DNA of 64,000 nucleotides from Chryseobacterium sp. ON_d1 (GCF_006829085.1 NZ_BJTC01000016.1:84197-148196), one strand, 5' to 3'. Positions 17,270 through 26,898 are shown, counted from the stretch's first letter. The notes: generated by a model not told the origin, from the letters alone. Translations and numbers: made by a program.

Positions 17270-17884
17270 ATGCTGATAAAAAATATAGAACAGCGAATCA
17301 GAATCAATAAGATCGTTTCTCTATCTGCCATTGGTTTTGCCGTATTCATCATTATTGCCGGATTTTTCTTTTCCTATCGGATAATCCAGGATTCTCGAAG
17401 ATCCATTTACATTCTCGATAATGGCGTTCCGGTGTTGGCTAAGCAGACTGATGTCCTGTTGAACCGCCCGGTAGAATACAAAGCCCAGATTGAACTGTTT
17501 CACCGCCTTTTTTTCACACTGGCTCCGGACGATGCTTATATCAAGGAGAATATTCAGAAGTCACTCTATCTGATTGACGACAGCGGGAAAAAGGAATACA
17601 CCAATCTCCGGGAAAAAGGATTTTATAACCAGATCGTTGCTTCCAGCTCAATGGTCAGCATCCATGCTGATTCAATCACGCTCAATATGGATGGAAATAA
17701 ATTTCAATTCTTCGGAAAGCAGATGATCACGAGGAAATCATCGGTCCTCACCCGAAAGCTGATTACTGAAGGATTCTTCGAGGACATTATCCGAAGCACC
17801 AATAATTCACATGGTGTGCTGTTGAAGAACTGGCGCATCATCGATAACGAGGAACTTTCCAATCAAACCAAAAATTCGTATTAA
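17270..17884 (+). CDS. traK: TraK-like conjugation protein (VirB8-type)
   Basis: 204 aa. One N-terminal membrane helix (about residues 15-38, IVSLSAIGFAVFIIIAGFFF) is followed by a periplasmic domain with the conserved start SRRSIYILDNGVPVLAKQTD and the phrase NRPVEYKAQIELFHRLFFTL. This matches the TraK family of Bacteroidetes conjugative transposons, a short VirB8-like bitopic protein. It ends 1 base before the next start. Confidence 0.88.
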   Translation: MLIKNIEQRIRINKIVSLSAIGFAVFIIIAGFFFSYRIIQDSRRSIYILDNGVPVLAKQTDVLLNRPVEYKAQIELFHRLFFTLAPDDAYIKENIQKSLYLIDDSGKKEYTNLREKGFYNQIVASSSMVSIHADSITLNMDGNKFQFFGKQMITRKSSVLTRKLITEGFFEDIIRSTNNSHGVLLKNWRIIDNEELSNQTKNSY

Positions 17885-17885
17885 G

Positions 17886-18239
17886 ATGAATGCTTTTATA
17901 AAACAAACCGGCAAAAAGTGGTTGGACCGTGTGGCAAAAAATCCGAAAAGGTTCTTTACCTATTCTATGATCTTTCTTTCGGTCTCATTTATCGGATCGC
18001 TGATACAGGGAATCTTTTTTCCTTCCCAAAAGTCCTTTACCATTAAACCGCCTGTTCTTTATTCCAATAGTGGGATCAGCCAGAATACGGCTTCCGTTCA
18101 GGAAACGGAAATGGAAAAAATTGTTAATGAGCTAAAGTTGCTTAAAGACAAAAGAGAACGGAATGCTTTACAAAAAGAAGACAGTTTGAGAATAGAGTTT
18201 TTGTTTAACCGATTCCAGCAGTTGAAAAATAGCCGGTAG
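17886..18239 (+). CDS. TraL-like small membrane protein
   Basis: 117 aa. A basic N-terminus precedes one membrane segment at about residues 25-45 (FTYSMIFLSVSFIGSLIQGIF), followed by a helical, charged tail. Size and position between TraK and TraM match TraL of CTnDOT-like elements. There is no catalytic motif. I am fairly sure of the position-based name and less sure of homology. Confidence 0.65.
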   Translation: MNAFIKQTGKKWLDRVAKNPKRFFTYSMIFLSVSFIGSLIQGIFFPSQKSFTIKPPVLYSNSGISQNTASVQETEMEKIVNELKLLKDKRERNALQKEDSLRIEFLFNRFQQLKNSR

Positions 18240-18270
18240 TACCGGAGAATGTTATAAAAATTAAAACGCA

Positions 18271-19443
18271 ATGAAGAAAATTAATTTGGCTCTGCCGTTC
18301 CTGTTTCTTTTCGGCTACATCGGTGCCGAGTTTTCGAAAGAGGATAAGCCCAAAGACAAGCCTAAGGAGCTTTCCCTTTCATTGGGAGAAACAAAGGATT
18401 CGATTATGAATAAGAACGATGCCTACGACGCATTTTTCAAAAAAGATGACAACCGTACGATGCTTGAAGGTCTGGATAAGGAACGGGACAGCCTGTTAAG
18501 TTATGACGATCAATTATCACTGGCTCAAAAGAGAAAAATTGATTCCCTGAAAGCGGTATCCTCAAGACAGTATCAATACCAGGCTAAAGGAAATTCTTCA
18601 TCCTATTATAATCCAAAGCAGCAAAATGAAGACAAAGACTACAAAAGGTCTTCTGAGATTATCCGGATGCTGAATGAGAAATCATACGGGGATCAGGAAA
18701 ACAATTTCGCCGGGACACCGAAGGAAAAGACACAAAATGTCCAACCTGACCCGGTCAAATATCTGAAGCAACAGATGCTAGTGATGGATTCCCTGGAAAA
18801 GGCAAGAGATCCGGAATACCAAAGCAAACTGGCGGCAGAACAACGGCTCAAAGCCAATAAGGAACAGATGGAAGATTTTCTTAACTCTACCTTTAATGTC
18901 AGCAAATCGGGCATCAACAATGTGTTTAATGCATTTTATAAAGAACAGGAAAACAGTTTTATCAAAGCGGTCATTGATGAGAATAATAAAGGCTTTCTTG
19001 GCAGCCGGATAAGATTCAGACTATTGGAAGAAATTTTTGTGGGCAACCGTAAAATCAGCAAAGGTTCTATTCTCTATGGGCAGATCTCCGGATTCTCCAT
19101 GCAAAGGGTTGATCTCAAAATCGTATCGGTGTTCACCCAGGGAGAGATTTTTCCGGTCAACTTATCGATCTATGATGTGGACGGGATGAAAGGGCTATAT
19201 GTTCCCCAGAGCGTGTTCCGGGATATGATCCGGGAAATGGGAAGCAATTCGGTTCAGGGTACGCAAATGGATATGGGCGGACAGGGCTTCTTCACCAGCA
19301 TCGGTTCCAAATTGTTCACTTCCACTTCAAAATCTATAGCCAATCTGATAAAAACCAATAAAGCCAAACTGAAGTACAATTCCTATGTATTCCTGATCGA
19401 CGAAAAACAACTTAAAGAATCACAAAACCAGCAAAATAAATAA
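18271..19443 (+). CDS. traM: TraM-like conjugation protein (VirB10-type)
   Basis: 390 aa. A hydrophobic N-terminal segment is followed by a long charged, Lys/Ser/Gln-rich linker (residues about 25-210). The globular C-terminal domain contains GSILYGQISGFSMQRVDLKI and SIYDVDGMKGLYVP, which is the conserved TraM end domain. VirB10-like proteins span the envelope and couple the inner membrane to the outer-membrane pore. It is followed by traN after 1 base. Confidence 0.88.
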   Translation: MKKINLALPFLFLFGYIGAEFSKEDKPKDKPKELSLSLGETKDSIMNKNDAYDAFFKKDDNRTMLEGLDKERDSLLSYDDQLSLAQKRKIDSLKAVSSRQYQYQAKGNSSSYYNPKQQNEDKDYKRSSEIIRMLNEKSYGDQENNFAGTPKEKTQNVQPDPVKYLKQQMLVMDSLEKARDPEYQSKLAAEQRLKANKEQMEDFLNSTFNVSKSGINNVFNAFYKEQENSFIKAVIDENNKGFLGSRIRFRLLEEIFVGNRKISKGSILYGQISGFSMQRVDLKIVSVFTQGEIFPVNLSIYDVDGMKGLYVPQSVFRDMIREMGSNSVQGTQMDMGGQGFFTSIGSKLFTSTSKSIANLIKTNKAKLKYNSYVFLIDEKQLKESQNQQNK

Positions 19444-19444
19444 A

Positions 19445-20314
19445 ATGATGAGAAATTTATTATACAGTCTGATGCTGTTTACAGTAAACTTGTTAACCGC
19501 ACAAACCGCTACTCCTGAACAAATCATTTCTGATCTGCCGGAACTTGAGATCACGGAAGGAATAAACCTGCATATGATATCACCCGAACCGATTCAGTAT
19601 GTAGACCTTTCCACCGATAAACTGACCGGGGATCTTCCAGCCAACAATATCGCAAGGATTAAAATTACCGATAACCCAAGCTCTGAGAAAGATAAAAAGA
19701 AACAGTCCGCGCCTTTTTTCAGCGGAGATACTGTGGGTATCATCACGGTTGTCGGGCAATCTTTCATCGCACAGTATAAAGCGGTTTATAGAAACGCAGA
19801 TAATCTCAATACGGTTATCAATATTCACATTCAGCCCGAAGCGATGCAGCCTATCGAGTTCGATAGAATGGTCTTCTCAAACCATGAGCTTAGGAAATTT
19901 GCCTTGGGCATCATTCAAAAGAAGGCCGATAAAAAACCGGTCAGAACTGAAAACAATCTGAATCTCAGTATGCAGCTTAACAATGTGTATGTGATGGGTG
20001 ATTACATCTTTCTGGATATGACCTTTAAAAATACTTCCAACCTGAGTAACGACTTGGAAGCGCTCAAGTTCTCAATAGAGGATAAAAAGATCCACAAGGC
20101 AACCAACAATCAAAGTATTGAAATGACACCGGTATTTCAGCTAAATGCTCAAAAGCATTTCAGGAAAAACCTAAGGAATATTTACATCTTTAAAAAATTT
20201 ACCTATCCGAACTCCAAAGTGATGATGATCCGGATGATTGAGCAACAGCTATCCGGAAGGACCATCGAAATGAAAGTGAACTATTCGGATATCCTTAAAG
20301 CAGATACCTTCTAG
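19445..20314 (+). CDS. traN: TraN-like conjugation protein (VirB9-type)
   Basis: 289 aa. A signal peptide ends at LLTAQ. The protein is beta-rich and contains VIGQSFIAQYKAVY-like and IFLDMTFKNTSNLSNDLEALKFSIEDKK segments, as in the DUF4138/TraN family. It probably forms the periplasmic or outer-membrane collar with TraM. Two ATG codons in tandem (19445 and 19448) make the start uncertain by one residue. A 43-base gap with no obvious signal precedes the coupling protein gene. The CTnDOT traO, traP and traQ genes do not follow. Confidence 0.87.
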   Translation: MMRNLLYSLMLFTVNLLTAQTATPEQIISDLPELEITEGINLHMISPEPIQYVDLSTDKLTGDLPANNIARIKITDNPSSEKDKKKQSAPFFSGDTVGIITVVGQSFIAQYKAVYRNADNLNTVINIHIQPEAMQPIEFDRMVFSNHELRKFALGIIQKKADKKPVRTENNLNLSMQLNNVYVMGDYIFLDMTFKNTSNLSNDLEALKFSIEDKKIHKATNNQSIEMTPVFQLNAQKHFRKNLRNIYIFKKFTYPNSKVMMIRMIEQQLSGRTIEMKVNYSDILKADTF

Positions 20315-20357
20315 CGGAAGTTCCGCTTCCATTTTTCTAAACTTTAAATAAAAAGAA

Positions 20358-22352
20358 ATGCAAGAACAACAACATCAGATAAAGATCTATGGATTCCTGC
20401 AAAAGGCAGTCTATGGTGTGGTTGCATTGGATTGTGCTGCTCTTTTTTACCTGAATGCTCAAGTTCCGGTAATCTCCAATCTATTAAAGAACTTCTCGAA
20501 GATGAGCTTTATTTATCCACCCATTAATGCCAAGTTTGCCACACTCCTTTTGATCGGGTTGGTTGCTATCGGCACGAAGGCTAAGAAAAAGAAAGACCTT
20601 AATGTAGCAAAGGAGATCATTGTTCCAATGGTTCTGGGACTGGTAATGATGTTCTGTTCCCTATTATGGCAGAAGGAAGCAGTAGACACCAAGCTTCCAA
20701 AAGTCTTCCCCGGGATGAACCTGTATCAGGTCATTTATGCGCTTCTCTCTTTTCTGGGTGCTGTTATCCTTCAAATAGGCGCAGACAGCATCTCCAAGCT
20801 GATGCAGCAGAAAATGGGGAAAGACCGATGGAATGTGGAAGAAGAATCCTTTGACCAGAACAAAGAGCTTGTCAATACCGACACCAGTATTAATATTCCC
20901 TACCTGTTTCGTTATAAGGGCAAGATCAACAAAGGATGGATCAACATCAATCCCTTCCGAGGAACAACGGTGATCGGAACACCGGGAAGCGGGAAGTCGT
21001 TCGGGGTGATCAATCCGGCTATCCGCCAGATGATCGCAAAAGGCTTCTGTTTATGCATTTATGATTTTAAGTTTCCGGATTTAGCGCAGATCACCTATTA
21101 TCATTATCTACTGAAAAAAAGTAAAACGTCTGAATATAATTACAGCTTCCATGTGATCAACCTCAATGAGGTCGAAAGATCAAAGCGGGTCAATCCCTTT
21201 CATAAAAAGTATATCCAAACACTAGCAGAAGCACAGGAAATGGCGGAATCGATGGTATCCTCACTACAGAAAGGTGGAAGCAGTTCAGGGGGAGGATCGG
21301 ATGCGTTCTTTACCCAATCCGCAATCAACTTCCTCTCATCCTGTATCTATTTCTTTGCTACCCTGGAAAACGGAAAATACTCAGACCTGCCGCATATCCT
21401 TTCCTTTATGAACTGTAGCTACCAGGAGATCTTTGATACGTTGTTTACTAATGAGGAGATAGGCTCCCTTATATCACCATTCAAAACGGCCTATGACAAC
21501 AGAGCTTTTGACCAATTGGAAGGGCAGATCGGAACATTAAAGATATTTTTGTCCAGGTTAGCAACCAAAGAAAGTTTCTGGGTGTTTTCCGGCAATGAAG
21601 TTGAACTAAAGATTACCGACAGGGAAAATCCGTCCATCCTGATCTTAGCCTCAGATCCGGGAACACAGGATATTAATTCTGCTTTGTATTCGTCCGTGTT
21701 AAACCGAACCCTACGACTGATCAATTCCAAGCACAATCTGCCGGGTGGCATTATTGCGGATGAGTTTCCAACTATTTATATCCATAAGATTGACAATGTA
21801 GTCGCCACAGCAAGGAGCAACAAGGTTGCCGTGTTGCTTGGCCTTCAGGAGATTCCTCAGCTTCGCCAGTTTTATAAAAAGGAGGTGGCAGATACCATCT
21901 CTGCCATTGTCGGAAATATTCTTTCCGGATCGGCAAGGGACAAAAATACACTAGAATGGCTGGAAAAACTGTTCGGAAAGATCAAGCAGAAATCCTATTC
22001 CCAATCCATATCACAGCAAGGAACGACAACGAGCATCAATGAAAAAATGGATAATATGATCCCGGCTGGAAAAATAGCAGCATTGAGGACAGGTGAAATG
22101 GTTGGAATGATTGCACAAGGAGAAGAAAACGACGCAGATGAATATAAAACATCTGCAATTCATGGAAAGATCAATTTGGATATGAAAGTCCTTAAGGAAG
22201 AAGAGAAACAATACCCTCAGATGCCGGTCTATTATTCATTTATTGACAAACGGGGAATTAACCGCAAAGAAGAAATACTTATGAGCAATTTCCGGAAGAT
22301 CAACAAGGAAGTCGAACTCATTGTGAATGAATTTATAAAATCAGCATCATGA
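20358..22352 (+). CDS. Type IV coupling protein (VirD4/TraG family ATPase)
   Basis: 664 aa. The N-terminal part holds about four hydrophobic segments (residues 15-155). Walker A GTPGSGKS is at 207-214 and a Walker B-like IIADEFPTIY lies near 470. It links the relaxase-DNA complex to the channel. The closest functional name is MobC of CTnDOT-like elements, which usually sits directly after mobA-mobB; here it has moved to the end of the tra cluster. Its stop overlaps the next start in ATGA. Confidence 0.92.
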   Translation: MQEQQHQIKIYGFLQKAVYGVVALDCAALFYLNAQVPVISNLLKNFSKMSFIYPPINAKFATLLLIGLVAIGTKAKKKKDLNVAKEIIVPMVLGLVMMFCSLLWQKEAVDTKLPKVFPGMNLYQVIYALLSFLGAVILQIGADSISKLMQQKMGKDRWNVEEESFDQNKELVNTDTSINIPYLFRYKGKINKGWININPFRGTTVIGTPGSGKSFGVINPAIRQMIAKGFCLCIYDFKFPDLAQITYYHYLLKKSKTSEYNYSFHVINLNEVERSKRVNPFHKKYIQTLAEAQEMAESMVSSLQKGGSSSGGGSDAFFTQSAINFLSSCIYFFATLENGKYSDLPHILSFMNCSYQEIFDTLFTNEEIGSLISPFKTAYDNRAFDQLEGQIGTLKIFLSRLATKESFWVFSGNEVELKITDRENPSILILASDPGTQDINSALYSSVLNRTLRLINSKHNLPGGIIADEFPTIYIHKIDNVVATARSNKVAVLLGLQEIPQLRQFYKKEVADTISAIVGNILSGSARDKNTLEWLEKLFGKIKQKSYSQSISQQGTTTSINEKMDNMIPAGKIAALRTGEMVGMIAQGEENDADEYKTSAIHGKINLDMKVLKEEEKQYPQMPVYYSFIDKRGINRKEEILMSNFRKINKEVELIVNEFIKSAS

Positions 22353-23191
22353 ATTTACTTAAAACATACTTTCTGATCGGATTGCTCTTTTCTTTTCATT
22401 CGTCGCTTTATGGACAATTTAATACGCTTACACCTACAATGCCAAAGAAAACAGAAAGCGTTCGAATCTTGGAAAAAACGGAAGAGACCAAGGATCTTAA
22501 AAAGAAAACGGATAAAAAATTCTGGAAAGACATTTTTAACGCGACATCCAAAGCTGAGCTGAAAAAAGAATTGGACTCACTGAAAAGATGGATTATGGAG
22601 AATTCAGATAAAAAAGACAAAAAATGGGATGTGAAAGAAGTTAAGGATTCACTGATTTTAGATTTACAGAGCCAACGACTTATCCATCAACAAAAGAGAG
22701 ACTTTGAGAATATGAATGATCAAGTAAAGTTCTCAAAGATCGCAATGCCCTTGAGCAATGCTTTTAAAATATCTTCTTCCTACGGAAAAAGAACACATCC
22801 CATCACCGGAACAGTGAGAATGCATAATGGCATTGACCTTAAAGCCTACTTTGAGAATGTGTATGCTGTAATGGACGGGATAGTTACAGCCAGTGGCTGG
22901 GATCCCAAAGGTGGCGGAAATTATATCAAAGTAAAACATTTCAACCGTTTTGAAACGGCATACCTACATCTTTCAGAAAGCTATTACAAAGTGGGAGAGT
23001 TGGTAAGAACGGGATACATCATTGCAAAAAGTGGCAATACCGGGAACTCTACTGGACCTCACCTGCACTTTGCGGTGAAGAAGAATGAAAAATTTATCGA
23101 TCCTGTGCATTTTCTTAATGACGTGATCAGAGCGAATCATTTGCTAATAGCATCTTATGGTAACGAACCAACTTCTTATTTCCAAAAATAA
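22349..23191 (+). CDS. M23 family metallopeptidase (LytM type)
   Basis: 280 aa. A signal peptide ends at YGQ. A helical charged region follows (30-110), then an M23 domain. The zinc motifs are visible as HNGID and HLHF, and the typical SSYGKRTHPITG start and GNTGNSTGPHLHF signature are present. It would cut peptidoglycan peptide bridges to let the channel cross the wall, taking the place of the TraQ-type lysozyme of CTnDOT. It is translationally coupled to the coupling protein by a 4-base overlap. Confidence 0.92.
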   Translation: MNLLKTYFLIGLLFSFHSSLYGQFNTLTPTMPKKTESVRILEKTEETKDLKKKTDKKFWKDIFNATSKAELKKELDSLKRWIMENSDKKDKKWDVKEVKDSLILDLQSQRLIHQQKRDFENMNDQVKFSKIAMPLSNAFKISSSYGKRTHPITGTVRMHNGIDLKAYFENVYAVMDGIVTASGWDPKGGGNYIKVKHFNRFETAYLHLSESYYKVGELVRTGYIIAKSGNTGNSTGPHLHFAVKKNEKFIDPVHFLNDVIRANHLLIASYGNEPTSYFQK

Positions 23192-23202
23192 AAAATACAA
23201 TT

Positions 23203-23904
23203 ATGAAACATCAAAATTTACCTACAGAAGATTTGAAAAACTATGGAATTATTAATGATGATCTAACTTTTTCCAAAAAATTAAGTTCTGACGATATTAA
23301 GAAATTTCTTCAGGGTTATACAATTGTTGCAGATAATGAGAGAAACAGGGCAACCTTCCAACTTACTGATAATAGCACCCAGCTGAAAGTCATATTTCTT
23401 GAGAGGGACAAGAACCTTACAGAAATTCTTGAACAAAGCAAAGAAAAATTCCAGTATACGGACATTAAAGATCTTTCAAAATCTCAACAAGATTGGGGTA
23501 TCGAAAAGAAAGCCTTCATTTTTGATAAGCAAAATGGAAAAGTAGTTGAATTTGACTTTATTAAAAATGCTACTGAGCTTACCGCTATTATAGCCGATCA
23601 AAAGAATCTGCAGGAACTAAACCGCTACAAAGCTGAACTACAAAAGCTGAAAAATTATATCTATGACAAAATCGACCAATACCCGGAAATTGCTAAAGAA
23701 ATCTCAAATGATATCACAATAGTTTCCAGGGAACTCGATGCCGTTGCGAGAATCTCCATCGAAGATGAAAGGTTTCGGAATGGTGATTCTAATATTTTGT
23801 TTGATGTGATCGATTCAGATCTATACGACCAGGCTAGCAGAATGAGCGAGGAATATGAAGGACAGGAAGAAGAGTTACAAAAGGCAAAACTTAGAGGAAG
23901 ATAA
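23203..23904 (+). CDS. Conjugative-element cytoplasmic protein of unknown function
   Basis: 233 aa, with no signal or membrane segment. The N-terminal 70 residues (LPTEDLKNYGIINDDLTFSK, then LSSDDIKKFLQGY) recall the start of DUF3945/DUF4099 proteins carried by Bacteroidetes mobile elements; I hold this loosely. The rest is helical and charged. It lies 11 bases after the peptidase gene. The product may bind DNA or serve as an element maintenance factor, but nothing proves it. Confidence 0.6.
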   Translation: MKHQNLPTEDLKNYGIINDDLTFSKKLSSDDIKKFLQGYTIVADNERNRATFQLTDNSTQLKVIFLERDKNLTEILEQSKEKFQYTDIKDLSKSQQDWGIEKKAFIFDKQNGKVVEFDFIKNATELTAIIADQKNLQELNRYKAELQKLKNYIYDKIDQYPEIAKEISNDITIVSRELDAVARISIEDERFRNGDSNILFDVIDSDLYDQASRMSEEYEGQEEELQKAKLRGR

Positions 23905-23918
23905 TTTTTTATACATCA

Positions 23919-24461
23919 ATGATTATGAAAAGTCATGAAATTTTATATTCCGCTGGCAATAATGATGAATGTCACACTCCTAAATACGCAGTAATACCAA
24001 TCCTTGGATATATACCGGAAAATGCTATTGTCTGGTGCCCCTTTGATACACAAAAAAGCGAATTTGTAGAAGAAATCAGCAAAACAAATAAAGTTGTGTT
24101 TTCCCATAAGGAAGAAGGTAAGGATTTCTACAGGTACGAACCTGAAAACTGGGATATCATCATATCAAATCCTCCTTTTACCAATAAAAGAAAAATTTTT
24201 GAAAAATGTCTGAATTTCAATAAGCCTTTTGCATTGTTAATGTCCAATACCTGGTTAAATGATGCCGCACCGAAACAACTTTTTATGCAAAAAGAATTAC
24301 AATTACTGATGTTTGATCAAAGAATCAAATTTAAATGTAATGGACTCGTCAATAATAAGATTACTTACAGCAGCAGTTATTATTGCTGGAATTTCCTGCC
24401 AAAGCAAATAGTTATGGAAAAAATTAGTCGAACGATAAATAACTGTCACAAGAAATCATGA
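23919..24461 (+). CDS. Phage-type DNA adenine methyltransferase-like protein
   Basis: 180 aa. The motif Asn-Pro-Pro-Phe (within WDIIISNPPFTNKRKIFEK) is the catalytic motif IV of N6-adenine methyltransferases. The N-terminal ECHTPKYAVIPILGYIP and VWCPFDTQKSEF segments resemble compact phage proteins with the same NPPFTNK and LLMSNTWLNDAAPK phrases. No classic Gly-rich SAM motif I is visible, so SAM may bind differently or activity may be absent. It overlaps the next gene by 4 bases. Possible roles are protection against recipient restriction or modification of the transferred DNA. The phage resemblance is from memory. Confidence 0.65.
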   Translation: MIMKSHEILYSAGNNDECHTPKYAVIPILGYIPENAIVWCPFDTQKSEFVEEISKTNKVVFSHKEEGKDFYRYEPENWDIIISNPPFTNKRKIFEKCLNFNKPFALLMSNTWLNDAAPKQLFMQKELQLLMFDQRIKFKCNGLVNNKITYSSSYYCWNFLPKQIVMEKISRTINNCHKKS

Positions 24462-25975
24462 AACGCAATGGAAAGGAATTATCCTGGTTCGAAAGAGTAA
24501 TTAGTTCCAGAACCACAGCCTATAAAGATTTCATAAATGAACTGGAAAGCGTACCATCTGAATTGTTTTTTCGATATGGCGAAAAAGAGAATTTGGTTGC
24601 TGCGTCCGGCCTTCCGGAGGGGTGGATCTGGTATGATTATGACGATGGAAGCGGTTCTTTGAGAAGCCCGGAGGGTCATTCCTATTACAGCTATGATCTG
24701 CAAACCCAGGAGTACCGATCACCTTATGGAAAAAATGAATGGAAAAATATGGGTGATTTTAAAAGTTTGGATGAATTTAAAAGCGATTCTGAAGAAGCCT
24801 TAAAAGAATCAGCGGCACAAAATGATCTTTATCCAAAACTATCTAAAGAAGAGATAAAGGGGCTACTAGATTACAGAATCTTGAAAAAAGAAAACGAATA
24901 TAAACTGAAAGATTTAATGATTACAGCAAGCCAAAGAAAGGCTTTTGCGGAAGAAATGGAATTTGGAACAACTAACGGCGATTATTCACTGACAGCAAAG
25001 CAAATGGACACCATCCCTGATATCCTCGACGGTCATTCTTTAACACCAAGTGATAAATATGCATTGGCGTTTGGTTATTTGGAAAAACGGGAATATGGTG
25101 AGTTTTACACCGTCTTAAATAATGGTGAAATATTAAAAACTTATTTGGATGAAAATAATTTGCCCTCATATAAAACACTAACAAACAATGATATAAAGTT
25201 TAACAATCAAAATCCACAAATTATGGAAACAGAAAAAGAATTCGACAGGGTACAATACCTGAAAGACCAGATGAAATATCTTGGCTTCGGCGAAAGTGAA
25301 CAACTTCACAGAGATTTAGAAAAGGGCCTTCAATCAACAGAGCAACATTTTGAAATACAGACGGGTTCCGATAAAGCTTTACCCGGAAACAAAGCTGATT
25401 TTACGCTAAAATTCAACAAAACCGATAGCGGCGGCGTTTTTCTCAATTCATTCAATGCAAAACTGACTAATGAAAAAAATGAGGAACGTTCCCATAATTT
25501 TCCTGTCAGCAAGGATAACAGTTTTACCGCAAAAGAGGCCATCAATCTTCTGGAAGGACGCAGTGTAAAGATTGAATTCGATAATCCGAAAAGCGGGCAG
25601 CGGGAAAATGCCTTTGCGCAATTTGATTTCAATGAGCCTAAAACAGAAAAAGGAAACTATATGTTTCAAAACTTCTACAAAAATTACGGTGTTGACACGG
25701 ATAAGATCGTTGAGAAAGCAAATTTGGTCTTCGATAAACCAGAATGGAAGGATAATGCTATAAAATCTTTGGAAAAAGGAAATATCGTTAAAGTAAAATT
25801 TAAACAGGACGATTCCATCATCGAAGGAAGAGCAGTTCTGGACCCACAGAACAGAAACCTTAAACTCTATGACAATGAGATGAACAGGCTGAACACCAAT
25901 AAACCATTGGAAGGGCTGGAACAGGATAACAAGCATGAAAAAAATAACGTGAAAGAACAGAGTATCAAACGATAA
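24458..25975 (+). CDS. Large soluble conjugative-element protein, unknown function
   Basis: 505 aa, acidic and without membrane segments. It looks modular. Residues about 45-85 hold an aromatic/Gly segment (LPEGWIWYDYDDGSGSLRSP). Residues about 250-300 hold DRVQYLKDQMKYLGFGES, a phrase I associate with Bacteroidetes conjugative-element proteins. The C-terminal part is beta-rich (DFTLKFNKTDSGGVFLNSF, then VKVKFKQDDS). No catalytic motif was found. It is coupled to the methyltransferase-like gene by ATGA, and may be a protein delivered with the DNA or a recipient-side factor; that is speculation. Confidence 0.55.
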   Translation: MKRNGKELSWFERVISSRTTAYKDFINELESVPSELFFRYGEKENLVAASGLPEGWIWYDYDDGSGSLRSPEGHSYYSYDLQTQEYRSPYGKNEWKNMGDFKSLDEFKSDSEEALKESAAQNDLYPKLSKEEIKGLLDYRILKKENEYKLKDLMITASQRKAFAEEMEFGTTNGDYSLTAKQMDTIPDILDGHSLTPSDKYALAFGYLEKREYGEFYTVLNNGEILKTYLDENNLPSYKTLTNNDIKFNNQNPQIMETEKEFDRVQYLKDQMKYLGFGESEQLHRDLEKGLQSTEQHFEIQTGSDKALPGNKADFTLKFNKTDSGGVFLNSFNAKLTNEKNEERSHNFPVSKDNSFTAKEAINLLEGRSVKIEFDNPKSGQRENAFAQFDFNEPKTEKGNYMFQNFYKNYGVDTDKIVEKANLVFDKPEWKDNAIKSLEKGNIVKVKFKQDDSIIEGRAVLDPQNRNLKLYDNEMNRLNTNKPLEGLEQDNKHEKNNVKEQSIKR

Positions 25976-26043
25976 ATTTTACCTGACTATTATCCGAAGG
26001 CGGTAGGTCTAACGATTTACCGCTTTTCATAAAAACCAACAAG

Positions 26044-26724
26044 ATGAAATTAAAGTTCACATTATTATCCTTTGCAATGACTTTCGGTTTAAGTTCCTGC
26101 AATAAGGAAATCAAATCCGAAAAAGGGGGGATCGATCTCGTTTCAAATGTATATTTCAACGCTTCTAAAGGATTGGAGCAGATGCAGAGTTTCCATATTT
26201 CTAAAATAAGCTATTCCGGAGATGAGTTGATCGAGATCATTCCCGACCGAAGCTTCCCGGAAATGAACAAGCAGCTTTACTATATGACCGATTCTCTTTG
26301 CTATCCATTGGGTTTCCAAGGGAAAACCTTCCTGCTTTCTGATATTGTTCTAAAACAAAAGCCACTATTGGTGTGGGCGAAGCGTGAAGGTGCCGTCTTT
26401 TCAAAGGAATTGATTCCCAATTACAGGAACAGAAAAAATCTTTCCGACACCGTTCTGTTTGGAAAACAATACAAACGCTTCGAAATCAATTCGCCCTGGA
26501 ACTATAACCGGTTTTATATCTTCCCCACAGATACTATTCTTCCTTATTCTCTATACAAACACGCTGAAACCGATTATCAAGGCAGACTGGAACGTATCGA
26601 CTCCTACAATAAGAAAAATGACATTTTCGTTACCCTTCAATTGATTCCCAGAAAAAACTGGGATCAACCGGCCAAGGAATTATTTGAGTTTAATCATTTC
26701 GTAAAAAGCAGAAAAAGTGAGTGA
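26044..26724 (+). CDS. Lipoprotein of unknown function
   Basis: 226 aa. The N-terminus MKLKFTLLSFAMTFGLSSC carries a lipobox (Leu-Ser-Ser-Cys), so the product is a predicted lipoprotein. The mature part is mixed alpha/beta with many aromatic residues (DSLCYPLGFQGKTFLLSD, NSPWNYNRFYIFPTDTILPY). No family was recognised. A 68-base gap with a short dyad (CCGAAGGCGGTAGG...TTTACCGC) separates it from the conjugation genes, so it may be separately expressed cargo. Confidence 0.6.
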   Translation: MKLKFTLLSFAMTFGLSSCNKEIKSEKGGIDLVSNVYFNASKGLEQMQSFHISKISYSGDELIEIIPDRSFPEMNKQLYYMTDSLCYPLGFQGKTFLLSDIVLKQKPLLVWAKREGAVFSKELIPNYRNRKNLSDTVLFGKQYKRFEINSPWNYNRFYIFPTDTILPYSLYKHAETDYQGRLERIDSYNKKNDIFVTLQLIPRKNWDQPAKELFEFNHFVKSRKSE

Positions 26725-26818
26725 CCCGTTATACAACGCAGATGACATCTCAATTATAGATGGGAATAAAATGGAATTGATTGTTTTTTCTAAAAAGGGG
26801 GATCATGATGGATTCTAA
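26717..26818 (+). pseudogene. Possible 33-aa ORF or truncated remnant
   Basis: A GTG-started frame overlaps the lipoprotein stop and reads MSDPLYNADDISIIDGNKME, ending at a TAA after 33 residues. The beginning looks like a normal protein N-terminus, and the sequence then stops abruptly. It may be the 5' stub of a deleted gene. I cannot assign it. Confidence 0.25.
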
Positions 26819-26898
26819 AGAAAATGAAATTAGTATGAAGATCTAAATTAAAAGAAAAAATATAGTATATTTTAGCGATCTATACAGTCTGTATTTAG

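Noticed and set aside
25448..25936. Minus-strand open frame of 162 codons inside the 505-aa gene
   Set aside because: Antisense shadow with Phe/Ile-rich composition typical of reverse-complemented Lys/Glu/Asn codons.
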